Positions 25,788 through 37,066 of a stretch of DNA of 64,000 nt are shown one piece after another. Where the stretch lies: contig NZ_LXKN01000022.1 of the NCBI RefSeq assembly GCF_001692325.1, positions 17,465 through 81,464 of the forward strand, in the 5' to 3' direction. Both the position numbers and the translations under genes were made by a program. Under the pieces are notes generated by a model. The model was given only the letters and a program-made list of their open reading frames with translations, made no database searches and had not been told where the DNA came from. How positions within the stretch are numbered: the stretch's first letter is position 1; each line of letters opens with the position of its first letter. Origin of the DNA: Rhizobium sp. AC27/96 (GTDB lineage Bacteria; Pseudomonadota; Alphaproteobacteria; Rhizobiales; Rhizobiaceae).

Positions 25788-26986
25788 TCAGACCTTGGCG
25801 CCGCGGCGGCCGAGCACGAGCAAGGCGCCAAGGATGGCCGCCGCTGCACCGAGGATATAGACCGCAGCATAGCCGAACTGGCCGGCGATGACGCCAGCCA
25901 AAGGGCCGGCAACACCGTAAGCGATGTCGAGAAAGGCAACGAAGGCACCCATGGCGCTGCCGCGATTGGCGGGCAATACGCGCTTCAGGGCTTCGACGCC
26001 GAGTGCCGGAAAGACCAGCGCGCAGCCAAGGCCCGTGACGAGCGCGCCGGCAAGCGCGACCATCTCGATCGGTGCCGCCCACAGCAGAGCCTGCCCAATA
26101 GCCTCGATCGCCAGCGACCAGAAGGCAACTCGGTAGCCGCCGATCCTGTCCGGCAGGTGACCGAATACCGCGCGCATGAAGATGAAGCCTGTGCCAAAGG
26201 CGGTCATGACGAGGCCGGCATGCGCCCAGCCTCGCTCCGCGAAATACAGTGACGCGAACGCCGTAAGGCCCGACAGGCCGACGCCCGACAACATCAGGCC
26301 GAGGCCTTCTTTCCAGATCTGCCCGATGACGCGGTAGAAGGGCAGACGTGTTCCTGTTGGCGTCGTGTAGGACGAGGCACCCAAGGCGATGGCGGCTGCG
26401 ATGATCGGTGCGACAATGCAGGCAACCATGGAAACCTCAAGACCATAGGTCTGATAGAGGGCCATGCCGATCGGTGCGCCAATGGCAAGGGCGGCGAACA
26501 TGGCGATCCCTGTCCAGGACATCGACATGCCGGCGCGTTGCGGCCCGACCGAGGCGATCGACCAGGAGACACAGCCGGTGACGAACTGGCTCTCGCCGAA
26601 ACCTGCAACCAGCCGGCCGAGAATAATGGTTGCGAGGCTCAATTGCGGGCTCAGGGCGGCATGGCCGCGATGAGATAGAGCAAGCCGCCGAAGGCGCAGG
26701 TGAACGCACCCTGCAGCGCCGCGCGCCTGCCGCCATGGCTGTCGGTCAACCGGCCCGAATAACCACGGGTCAGCACGGTTGCCAGGAACTGGATGCCAAT
26801 GGCAATGCCGACGACCAGGTTGCCGAAGCGAAGCTTGTCATGGACGAACAGCGGAATGACGGGCAGCGGCAGGCCGACGGCCAGATAGCCGCAAAACAGC
26901 GCGGCGATGATGCCCGGCGCGGGACGGGAGAGATGGATGGGCGCGCTGTCTGTCGGATTCGCACCGTCGAGGACCGGTGGTGACAT
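25788..26986 (-). pseudogene. MFS transporter (YhhS/YfcJ-like), single-base frameshift
   Basis: Two open frames together make one 12-helix transporter. Codons from 26986 (MSPPVLDGANP, VIPLFVHDKLRFGNLVVG, LTRGYSGRLTDSHGGRRA) end at a TGA at 26651-26653. The next frame from about 26656 resumes with LSPQLSLATIILGRLVAGFGES and runs to 25788. Adding one base in the C-run (GGG at 26654-26656 on the plus strand) gives a 399-residue protein, the usual family length. It could be a true inactivating mutation or a base-calling error in a homopolymer. Confidence 0.8.
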
Positions 26987-27058
26987 GACGGTCTCCTTTC
27001 ATGCCTGGATGAATTTTGGGTGGTGGCGTGCCGACGATGGGCGGTACGCCTGGCCCGT

Positions 27059-28399
27059 TTAGGCCGCGACGGAGTCAGCGAAGAGCTCCGGCCGATAACC
27101 GCTGGCCCGGAGCAGATGATCGCGCGATGCGCCAATCTCGGTGGTCAGCTTGTCGAGATCGACATCAAGGAGCTTGCCTCCACGCTTGCGCAACTGGCCG
27201 GCGACCATGACGGTATCGACGTCCGAGCGTTCAACAGCCTGAACGATAGTGCCGATGGCGTTGTTGACCGGGAAGACGGCCACACCGTCGGTGCGGACCA
27301 TGATGATGTCGGCTTGCTTGCCGGCGGCAAGCGTGCCGATCGAACCTTCAAGTCCGGCGGCGCGGGCGCCGTGGATAGTTGCGGCCTTCAGGACCGCCTC
27401 GACAGTAATCGGCGCCGGCGCATCCGTTTCGCCGCGGAAACGGCGATAGCGCATGGCCGAACGCTGTTGGCCGAATAGGGCATGCATTTCCCCGAACATG
27501 TCGCTGCCGAATGCGGTATCGAGATCGATGCCGATCGCAGGCGTGAGACCGTGATCGATCGCCTGCTGATAGGCGAAGCTTTCGTCATCGAACCCGAAGA
27601 GCGCGTCAGAGCGTGGATTTATGGTGACGTTGACGCCGGCCTCGGCGAACAGCCTCCAGGTTTCCTGCGGGATGCGCGTGCAGTGGTTGAAGATGTTGTG
27701 CGGACCGAGCACGCCTTTCTCGGCAAATTCCGGACCGAGCTTTGCGAGATCGCCGATGAATTCCGTGAGGATGCGCATGTCCAGGCTGCGGGCGACCTTC
27801 CACCAGTCGAGATTGAGCTGGCCGAAGAGCCCGACCTTTACCAGTCCGTCATCATGGTTCCAGTTCGATGCAAGGCGTTCCAGATCATCAGGCAGGTGGG
27901 CGGAAGAGGCCTTCTTGTCCATGGCCGGACCGACCATGTGTAGCGCCCGGATGCCGGCGCCGTCCAATGCATCCAACGCTGCGTCCGTGTGTTCCGGGCT
28001 GCGGGAGCTGTGGCAGGCATCGATGATCGTGGTGATGCCGGCATCAAGCGAGGCTACTGCCGTCAGTCGGGTGCTCAGATACATATCCAGAGGTCGATAG
28101 TGGCTGCCCAATGTTTCGGCGACAACGCCGATATAGGCGAAGAGGTCGTCGACATCGGGCATCAGTCGCCGCATGACGCCAAGCCATGCGTGGTGATGGG
28201 CGTCCACCAGGCCGGGCATGACAATGGTGCCGCGGGCATCGATGATTTCGGCACCATCCGCCTTGATGTCGGCGCCGATCGCGGCAATGCGATCGCCCTC
28301 TACCAGGATGTCGCCCACAGGCAGGTTTTCGGTCTTGGCGTCCATCGTGAGGATGGTGCCGCCCTTGAAAAGCGTGCGTCTTGCATTTTGCGTGGTCAT
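27059..28399 (-). CDS. Amidohydrolase of the chlorohydrolase/guanine deaminase-like class
   Basis: Metal-dependent hydrolase of 446 residues. The first metal motif is DAHHH (His68/His70) in VMPGLVDAHHHAWLG. A typical barrel continues with ASLDAGITTIIDACHSS, GPHNIFNHCTRI (where a metal His is expected), and GIDLDTAFGSDMF (Asp). The C-terminal composite-sandwich segment is LAAGKQADIIMVRTDG. Members deaminate or dechlorinate heterocycles (triazines, oxidised purines, adenosyl compounds); substrate cannot be assigned. It is divergent from LysR at 28528 and heads the amidohydrolase-MFS-SDR group. Confidence 0.85.
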   Translation of the reverse strand: MTTQNARRTLFKGGTILTMDAKTENLPVGDILVEGDRIAAIGADIKADGAEIIDARGTIVMPGLVDAHHHAWLGVMRRLMPDVDDLFAYIGVVAETLGSHYRPLDMYLSTRLTAVASLDAGITTIIDACHSSRSPEHTDAALDALDGAGIRALHMVGPAMDKKASSAHLPDDLERLASNWNHDDGLVKVGLFGQLNLDWWKVARSLDMRILTEFIGDLAKLGPEFAEKGVLGPHNIFNHCTRIPQETWRLFAEAGVNVTINPRSDALFGFDDESFAYQQAIDHGLTPAIGIDLDTAFGSDMFGEMHALFGQQRSAMRYRRFRGETDAPAPITVEAVLKAATIHGARAAGLEGSIGTLAAGKQADIIMVRTDGVAVFPVNNAIGTIVQAVERSDVDTVMVAGQLRKRGGKLLDVDLDKLTTEIGASRDHLLRASGYRPELFADSVAA

Positions 28400-28500
28400 G
28401 GTCCCATGCCCTTTCGTCTATGGTCGGGAAAGGCTCGGTGGCCTCGGGTGGGACTATCGCTCCGGAACACTCTTGAATTAAGTGCGATTATGTCAGATGC

Positions 28501-28521
28501 TTCCTGACTATAAATCAGGAA
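28501..28521. promoter_or_regulatory. Perfect inverted repeat, LysR operator candidate
   Basis: TTCCTGA at 28501-28507, CTATAAA spacer, TCAGGAA at 28515-28521. It ends 6 bp before the LysR start codon and lies in the divergent promoter with the amidohydrolase gene. The geometry (two 7-bp arms, 7-bp spacer) fits a LysR dimer site used for autorepression. Confidence 0.65.
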
Positions 28522-28527
28522 ACTTCG

Positions 28528-29433
28528 ATGCCATTCGATGGGAGAATTTTGTCGGGCGTGAGCGTGTTGGCCGCCGTGATCGAAGGCGGCAGCTTCGTCA
28601 AGGCCGCAGGCCTTATCGGCATTACCGACTCCGGCGTGAGCCGCGCGATCGGAAGGCTGGAAGCGCGACTTGGCATCCGGCTTCTGGACCGGACCACCCG
28701 CTCTGTCATGCTGACGGACGAGGGGCGCCGCTTCTACGAGGAGGTAAAACCGCATCTCGACGCGATCGAGAATGCTGCGGCTGTCGCCTCAGGCGCCTCG
28801 TCCGCGGTGCGCGGCAGGCTGAGGGTGGATATCGACCCTTTCTTCCTGCCGCTGGTGCTGGCCGGCAAGCTTGGCAGCTTCTGCGATCGCTACCCGGACC
28901 TCACTGTCGAATTCGTGTCGCGGGAACATGTCGCCGATCTGGTTTCCGAGGGGATCGACCTTGCCGTCCGGTTCGGCCAGCCGCGCCATTCGAGCCTCGT
29001 CTCCCGCAAGCTGATCGAGGCGCCGATCCTGACCGTAGCAGCGCCGGCCTATCTGGCGCGCCATGGAAGGCCGGGGCATCCCTCCGAACTCAGCGCGCAT
29101 CGTTGCCTGCAATTTCTCGATCCGCATAGCGGCCAACCGTTCGAATGGGAGTTTGTCGGCGTGCATGAGACGCTATTGGTCGCCACCTCCGGCCCGCTGA
29201 CTTTCACCGACCCGAAGACAATGCTGGAGGAATGTGTCGCCGGCACCGGCATTGGGCAGATCATCGGCTGGGGTGTTCGCCATCTGCTTGATAGCGGCGA
29301 ATTGATCGATCTGTTTCCGGACTGGCATGGGGAACGCTTCCCTCTCTATGCTTACCATCCGTCACGCAAGCATCCGCCTGCCAAGGTTCAGGCCTTTCTG
29401 GATTTCTGCGTCTCGGTCATCCAGCGGCTCTAG
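28528..29433 (+). CDS. LysR-family regulator of the amidohydrolase group
   Basis: Regulator of 301 residues: winged helix-turn-helix (FVKAAGLIGITDSGVSRAIGRLEARLGIRLLDRTTR) and a periplasmic-binding-like effector domain of the CrgA-like subgroup (EGIDLAVRFGQPRHSSLVSRKL). Divergent from the amidohydrolase gene, with a perfect palindrome just before its ATG, so it probably controls that gene and itself. Confidence 0.9.
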   Translation: MPFDGRILSGVSVLAAVIEGGSFVKAAGLIGITDSGVSRAIGRLEARLGIRLLDRTTRSVMLTDEGRRFYEEVKPHLDAIENAAAVASGASSAVRGRLRVDIDPFFLPLVLAGKLGSFCDRYPDLTVEFVSREHVADLVSEGIDLAVRFGQPRHSSLVSRKLIEAPILTVAAPAYLARHGRPGHPSELSAHRCLQFLDPHSGQPFEWEFVGVHETLLVATSGPLTFTDPKTMLEECVAGTGIGQIIGWGVRHLLDSGELIDLFPDWHGERFPLYAYHPSRKHPPAKVQAFLDFCVSVIQRL

Positions 29434-29459
29434 CCTGTCCCCGCAAAGATCATTCCCTC

Positions 29460-29666
29460 TCAGCTTTGATCCATGCTCGGTTCCCAGCCGCGGGTCATGC
29501 CTCTGCTCATGCATGCGGAGGCAAGCGAAAGCTGGTAGCGAAGATGCTGAATGCGCTCCACAAGGTCGCCGATCGCAGCGCGCGCGTCTCCATCATGGGC
29601 AGCCAGGATCGCCTCGATCGGATCGAACTCCACGTCTTCAACGGCTTGAGCAGTTTCGGCACTCAT
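29460..29666 (-). CDS. Small conserved rhizobial protein, unknown function
   Basis: Acidic protein of 68 residues. The middle (DPIEAILAAHDGDARAAI, then DLVERIQHLRYQLSLASA) looks like a two-helix domain that I recognise as recurring in rhizobial hypothetical proteins. I start at ATG 29666 (MSAETAQAVEDVEFD); in-frame starts at 29708 and 29714 have no ribosome site. Convergent with the LysR gene; it may be read from the LexA-boxed gene upstream (61-nt gap). Confidence 0.6.
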   Translation of the reverse strand: MSAETAQAVEDVEFDPIEAILAAHDGDARAAIGDLVERIQHLRYQLSLASACMSRGMTRGWEPSMDQS

Positions 29667-29728
29667 AGGACGCACATCTCCATTCCGCCGACCGATGGCG
29701 GTACTCATCGTCAAGCTGTCGGTCGATC

Positions 29729-29968
29729 TCAGGCGGCGTTCAGATCGGCGATTTCGCCGTGCTTCGCCAGCAGGCGAGGGGCCGTCATGTCGCCGGTCTC
29801 GTCATCCACCATGACCGCATAGGCGGCCACGCCGATAAAGCGTTCCGACATGGCCGAAGCAATCTTCTCGGCGCTCACGGCATTGGATGCCTGCCGCATT
29901 TCGCCGGGAACGAGATTTCCGCGGTTTTTCTTGTAGGGCAGGATGATGAATTTTTCGGCGGTTGCCAT
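29729..29968 (-). CDS. Small protein with LexA box, unknown function
   Basis: Soluble protein of 79 residues (starts MATAEKFIILPYKKNRGNL; no signal or membrane segment). AGGGAAA precedes the ATG by 7 nt. A textbook alphaproteobacterial SOS box lies 18-32 bp upstream, so it is probably induced by DNA damage. The KFIILPYKKNRGNLVPGEMRQ start and ERFIGVAAYAVMVDDETGD middle are protein-like and not random; I know no characterised homolog. Confidence 0.75.
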   Translation of the reverse strand: MATAEKFIILPYKKNRGNLVPGEMRQASNAVSAEKIASAMSERFIGVAAYAVMVDDETGDMTAPRLLAKHGEIADLNAA

Positions 29969-29985
29969 GGCATTTTCCCTGATTT

Positions 29986-30000
29986 GTTCCTATTATGTTC
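29986..30000 (-). promoter_or_regulatory. LexA (SOS) box, GAAC-N7-GAAC
   Basis: On the minus strand the site reads GAAC, ATAATAG, GAAC, an exact match to the rhizobial LexA consensus GAAC-N7-GAAC. It is centred about 25 bp upstream of the 79-residue protein's start, where it would overlap the promoter. Confidence 0.82.
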
Positions 30001-30079
30001 TTGATCGGGGAGAAGTCAAGCTGAAGTTCTGGCGCGGCTTACGCTCTTATGCCCGATCCCGGTTTGACGCAGTACTTCG

Positions 30080-30457
30080 TCAGACTTCCATGATCTCTTC
30101 GAAGGATTCGGGAAAAGTCTCGCGCGCCACTTTCTCGTTGATGACGAGCATTGCCTCATAAGAGGTCGGGTCGAAATCCTTGTCTGCCGCCATGACCTCG
30201 CGTCCAAAGAACAGGTTCAGGCGAGCGGCATCCAGATTGCCGCGCGCAAAGGGCTCGGCGCCGAAATAGTGCCAGAGTGCGTGCAGAAATGCCGCATCGA
30301 TCCGATGTTCCAGCGATCCCTGTCGCGCGCGGCGCGGCAGGCTCTTGATCGGCGTCACGCCCTTGTGGTTCGCGCGGCGAATGGTGAATTGGACGCCTGT
30401 CCCCGGCATGCCTGACGGGAAACCGCGATATTTGATCATGTCGGAAATCTTGGCCAT
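30080..30457 (-). CDS. Conserved hypothetical protein
   Basis: Soluble protein of 125 residues with no motif I recognise. The N-terminus (MAKISDMIKYRGFPSGMPGTG) is followed by a basic segment and a C-terminal acidic part (NEKVARETFPESFEEIMEV). ATG at 30457 has an excellent GGGAGGA site 9 nt upstream; the open frame beyond it is ignored. It lies upstream of the LexA-boxed gene but 79 bases separate it from that SOS box. Confidence 0.65.
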   Translation of the reverse strand: MAKISDMIKYRGFPSGMPGTGVQFTIRRANHKGVTPIKSLPRRARQGSLEHRIDAAFLHALWHYFGAEPFARGNLDAARLNLFFGREVMAADKDFDPTSYEAMLVINEKVARETFPESFEEIMEV

Positions 30458-30793
30458 CGCTCTTGTTCCTCCCTCGCTATGGGATCGCGCCGGTGTTTCT
30501 TTCGATGCCAAGGCAAGACAATGGAGGCAATCATGCGGCCTCCATCCGTCGTCGTTCCATCGGCCCCTCAACCTCAAGGATTTTGCGAGCGAGCCTGAAA
30601 CACCGTTGCCGGCATCGTCGATTTAAAACCCGACATAGGCCATATCGACTCCACCGTGCAAGAGCGTGGCGGCCGGATACATCCGTATTGGTCCAGATGC
30701 GCCACCCAGCGCGACTATCCTGCTTCACGCCAGACAAAGCTGCGGGCCGGAACGGCCGATCCGGCCGCCGCGATTGTGCTCGCTCGGAAGCGG
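30458..30793. other. Intergenic region with no convincing gene
   Basis: 336 bases between two minus-strand genes. A minus-strand frame of 68 codons (30531-30737) ends in EVEGPMERRRMEAA but has no ribosome site or family match, so I do not call it. The promoter of the gene at 30457 should be here. Confidence 0.4.
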
Positions 30794-32914
30794 CTATTTT
30801 CCGTCAGTGCTTCCCAGTCGTTGTGCGGCGGTCTTCGGTCCTGTTGTCTGCAGATCCGCTTCATCAGCGAGAATGGCGGCTGCCTCGTTCAGGAGGACGT
30901 CCTTTGCACTCTTGCGGGCTTTTTCAATGGCAATATCGGCGCTCAGGCTACGTTCGTTGGCCTGCAGGCCGTCGTCTTCAGTGGTGTCAACGCCATCGTT
31001 TATCTGCTCGCGCGACTTCAGCCGTTTTGCCTGAGCGGCCATTTCATTGCGACGCTCGGTTTCATTAAGGGAGATCACCCCTTTTTCGCGCTGGGCCTTC
31101 AGTTCAGCAACATCCTGCACGAAGCGCTGAAAATCCGGGTCACTTTGCACGCGGGCATCGTGGCGGCTCTGCAACTGCGGCAGCACTGCCTTTATATCGC
31201 CGTCAGGCACATAGTTTGCCGGTTTGACCTGAGTCCACGGCAACGCATTATCGTAGCTCGATTCGCCAAAGGTCTTGGGGTCCGAAAGCGCCGGGAAGCT
31301 GATATCAGGCGTCACGCCGCGCAGTTGTGTCGTTCCGCCATTGACGCGGAAGAACTGGGCAACGGTCAATTTCAGCTCGCCGAATTTCGGCTTGGCGTTA
31401 TGAGCCACCTGGTCGAGATTGACCACGGTCTGCACGGTGCCCTTGCCGAAACTGGGCTCTCCGACAATCACGCCGCGGCCATAGTCCTGTATCGCTGCGG
31501 CAAAAATCTCGGAAGCCGAGGCCGAGCCGCGATTGATCAACACGCCCATCGGGCCGGTCCAGGCCGGCGCGGCGAGATCGTCGCTCTCGACATCGACCTT
31601 GCCGCTCGCATCGCGTTGCTGGACGATCGGGCCCTTGCCGACGAAGAGGCCCGTCAGATCGATGGCTTCGGAAAGCGAGCCGCCGCCATTGTTTCGCAAG
31701 TCGACCAGAACGCTGTCGACATTGTCCTGCTTGAGCTCCGTCAGAAGCTTGGCGACATCGCGGCTTGCGCTTCTATAGTCCTTGTCGCCTTTTCGGCGCG
31801 CTTCGAAGTCTTCATAAAACGCCGGCAGGGTAATCACCCCGACTTTGCGTGTGGTGTCGCCATCCTTTACCGACAGGATGGTCTTCTGGGCAGCCTGCTT
31901 TTCAAGGCTGATCTTGTCGCGCACCAGGCTGATGATGCGGTGCTTGGCGTCCGGCCCGGCATCCGCCGGCAAGATGTCGAGACGCACGACAGAATCTTTT
32001 GCGCCGCGTATCATCTGCACGATTTCATCGAGGCGCGTTCCCACGACTTCCTTGATGGGGCCGGTCTCACCCTGACCAACACCGGTGATGCGATCACCGA
32101 CAGCAAGCTTGCCGGACAATTGCGCCGGGCCGCCTGACACGAGCTCGCGGATGGTCGTGTAGTCGTCCCGCTCCTGCAATACCGCGCCGATGCCGACCAG
32201 CGACAACTTCATGGAGATGTCGAATTCAGCCGAGGCGGTCGCGCCGAAATAGTCGGTGTGCGGGTCGACCGACGTCGTGTAGGCGTCCATGAATGACTGG
32301 AACACATCGTCGCTCTTGTACTTGTAGGCGCGCTCGAGGGAATTCTGGTAGCGCTTGTCGAGCGTATCGCGAATGGCGTCGTCGGCCTTGCCAGCCAGTT
32401 TCAGGCGCAGCCAGTCGCTCTTGACGCGTTTGCGCCAGAGATCATTGCTCTCCGCCTCGGATTGCGGCCAGGGCTGCTTGTCGCGCTGCAGGGAATAATC
32501 TTCCTTCACGCTGAAATCGAAGCCCTTTTTGAGCAGGCTGCGGGCGTAGGTCATACGGTCGACGACGCGCTGCTCATACAGGTTGAAGATGGAAAACGGG
32601 ATCTGCAGGTCTTCCTGGTTGATCGCGTCGTCAATCTTGGTGCTGACAGTCATGAACTTGTCGATATCGGCCTGCACGAAGAGGACGCGATCCGGATCCA
32701 GAGACTTGATAAACCGGTTCATGACCCTGACCGACAGGGCATCATCAAGTGGCACCGGCCTATAGTGGAAACGCGTGAGAAATTGTGCACTCAGATGGGC
32801 GGCTTGCCCCTGCTGTGGCAGCGGCGTCAAAACGGGCGGTGAACCGGCTTCCAGGGCATATGCCGACGGAGCAATTGCCAGAAACGCAAAGAGGAAACCA
32901 TGTTGTATACGCAT
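30794..32914 (-). CDS. prc: Tail-specific/carboxy-terminal processing protease, long Prc type
   Basis: Periplasmic serine protease of 706 residues (MEROPS S41A) that degrades or trims proteins from their C-termini. Signal peptide residues 1-20 (AYA-LEA). After an N-terminal helical domain comes the PDZ domain (about 235-330), then the catalytic core with Ser463 in GSASASEIFAA and Lys488 in SFGKGTVQT; the 25-residue spacing equals that in E. coli Prc. A C-terminal DUF3340-like region follows. The length is that of gammaproteobacterial Prc, whereas short CtpA is the usual alphaproteobacterial form. No lipoprotein partner such as NlpI is seen. Confidence 0.9.
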   Translation of the reverse strand: MRIQHGFLFAFLAIAPSAYALEAGSPPVLTPLPQQGQAAHLSAQFLTRFHYRPVPLDDALSVRVMNRFIKSLDPDRVLFVQADIDKFMTVSTKIDDAINQEDLQIPFSIFNLYEQRVVDRMTYARSLLKKGFDFSVKEDYSLQRDKQPWPQSEAESNDLWRKRVKSDWLRLKLAGKADDAIRDTLDKRYQNSLERAYKYKSDDVFQSFMDAYTTSVDPHTDYFGATASAEFDISMKLSLVGIGAVLQERDDYTTIRELVSGGPAQLSGKLAVGDRITGVGQGETGPIKEVVGTRLDEIVQMIRGAKDSVVRLDILPADAGPDAKHRIISLVRDKISLEKQAAQKTILSVKDGDTTRKVGVITLPAFYEDFEARRKGDKDYRSASRDVAKLLTELKQDNVDSVLVDLRNNGGGSLSEAIDLTGLFVGKGPIVQQRDASGKVDVESDDLAAPAWTGPMGVLINRGSASASEIFAAAIQDYGRGVIVGEPSFGKGTVQTVVNLDQVAHNAKPKFGELKLTVAQFFRVNGGTTQLRGVTPDISFPALSDPKTFGESSYDNALPWTQVKPANYVPDGDIKAVLPQLQSRHDARVQSDPDFQRFVQDVAELKAQREKGVISLNETERRNEMAAQAKRLKSREQINDGVDTTEDDGLQANERSLSADIAIEKARKSAKDVLLNEAAAILADEADLQTTGPKTAAQRLGSTDGK

Positions 32915-33178
32915 TGAGCTTTGATCCGATTCTCAACATTGAGCTTTTTATGTCTGATGTTGGTGGAACAATTATGGTTTTTTGGCAACCGGAAGGACGC
33001 ATTTCGTCCGTAAAGTTTTCCGGAGCGGCAGATCGGAAGGCTTCTGCGCAGGCGATTGATCAGCCTTAGGCAGAGTGAAGCCGTCCCTGTTCATCAGCGG
33101 TCCGGTAAACATGATGCCCTCCCCGACGGTTCAAATCGGGGAGGGCATGCGGTTGTTGAGAAAAGCCGAGAAGCTCGA
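32915..33178. other. Spacer between prc and the glp operon
   Basis: 264 bases. It contains the prc promoter region, in which GAGCTTT is directly repeated near 32925 and 32951, and the glp terminator hairpin at 33114-33148. No gene is evident. Confidence 0.5.
33114..33148 (-). terminator. Terminator hairpin of the glp operon
   Basis: ATGCCCTCCCCGA at 33114-33126 pairs over 13 bp with TCGGGGAGGGCAT at 33136-33148 (9-nt loop). It begins 30 nt beyond the glpV stop on the minus strand. The following bases CATGTTTA form only a weak T-tract. Confidence 0.75.
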
Positions 33179-34909
<1,731 letters not shown>

Positions 34910-34977
34910 AAATTCCTCCCTACAGGTTGCGAATATCATTCAGGCGGCCAGACCCCCGGCCTCCGTACCAGTTTGCT

Positions 34978-35265
34978 TCAGACCAGACGGAAGACGCCGA
35001 CGGCGTAGACCACGGAAAGAGCAAGAGCCCACCACAGGCTGGGGCCTCCCAGGCCCAGCCAGGCGATGTGGATGAAAGCGGCACCAAGCAGTGAAATGAA
35101 CAGCCGGTCGCCGCGTGTGGTTTCGAAATGCAGGATGCCGACGCGCGGATTGCCGCCGGGCGAAACATATTCCCAGACCGCCATGCCGATCAAAAGCACC
35201 AGGATCGTTGCGAAAAAGAGAGCCGTCGGCAGCGTCCAGGCCATCCAAGAGAAATCGGTGTTCAT
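34978..35265 (-). CDS. glpU: GlpU, small membrane protein of the glycerol transporter (DUF2160)
   Basis: Membrane protein of 95 residues with three predicted helices (about 12-33, 55-72 and 75-93; ATILVLLIGMAVWEYVSPGG, LLGAAFIHIAWLGLGG). It corresponds to the DUF2160 subunit constantly found between the permease and binding-protein genes in rhizobial glp operons. Its role in transport is not known; a stabilising or accessory subunit is likely. It follows glpQ by 12 nt. Confidence 0.85.
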   Translation of the reverse strand: MNTDFSWMAWTLPTALFFATILVLLIGMAVWEYVSPGGNPRVGILHFETTRGDRLFISLLGAAFIHIAWLGLGGPSLWWALALSVVYAVGVFRLV

Positions 35266-35277
35266 GGCGGTCTCCCT

Positions 35278-36191
<914 letters not shown>

Positions 36192-36195
<4 letters not shown>

Positions 36196-37064
36196 CGGCT
36201 CGCCCCCGCATCGTAATTGGTCATGACGGTATAGAAGACCCAGGACAGAAGCAGCACGATCAGGAAGTAGACGAGCGACATGGCTGCCGCCGGGCCAAGG
36301 TCGAACTGGCCGAGCGCCATCTTCACAAGGTCGATCGACAGGAAGGTCGTCGAGTTGCCGGGGCCGCCGCCGGTGACGACGAAGGGTTCGGTATAGATCA
36401 TGAAACTATCCATGAAGCGCAGCAGCACGGCGATCAAAAGCACCCGGTTCATCTTCGGCAGCTGGATGTAGCGGAAGACCGACCAGCGGGAGGCGCCGTC
36501 GATCTTGGCGGCCTGGTAGAAGGCGTCGGGGATGGAGGCAAGGCCGGCATAGCAGAGCAGCACGACGAGACTGGTCCAATGCCAGACGTCCATGATGATG
36601 ATCGTCGCCCATGCGTCGGCCGGATCGGACACGTAGTTATAGTCGATGCCGATATTGACGAGGACGTAGCCCATCAATCCGATATCGCTGCGGCCGAAGA
36701 CCTGCCAGATCGTGCCGACGACGTTCCACGGGATCAGCAAGGGGAGTGCCATCAGCACCAGGCATATCGGTACGCCGACGCCCTTCTTCGGCATGTTGAG
36801 CGCGATGAAGATGCCGAGCGGCACTTCGATCGCCAGGATGACGAAGGAGAAGATCAGGTTGCGGAACATCGCATCCCAGAAGCGTCCGGACTGCAGGATC
36901 TGCTCGAACCACTGCGTCCCCGCCCAGAAGAAGACGTTGTTGCCGAAAGTATCCTGCACGGAATAGTTCACCACCGTCATCAGCGGGATAACGGCGGAAA
37001 AGCCGACAAGCAGCAGCACGGGGATGAGCATGAACCAGGCTTTGTTGTTCCAGGTCTTGTCCAT
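36192..37064 (-). CDS. glpP: Glycerol ABC transporter permease GlpP
   Basis: Inner-membrane permease of 290 residues (MalF/UgpA-like) with six helices. The N-terminus MDKTWNNKAWFMLIPVLLLVG is typical. The EAA loop (IPDAFYQAAKIDGASRWSVFRYIQLP) is near residue 190. It begins 2 nt after the glpT stop and overlaps glpQ by 4 nt. Partner of GlpQ in the membrane pore. Confidence 0.87.
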
Positions 37065-37066
37065 GC

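Noticed and set aside
30531..30737. 68-codon minus-strand frame upstream of the 125-residue protein
   Set aside because: No ribosome site and no recognisable relative, although its end looks protein-like.
30656..32137. A 493-codon plus-strand open frame
   Set aside because: Antisense of the Prc protease with intact catalytic motifs.
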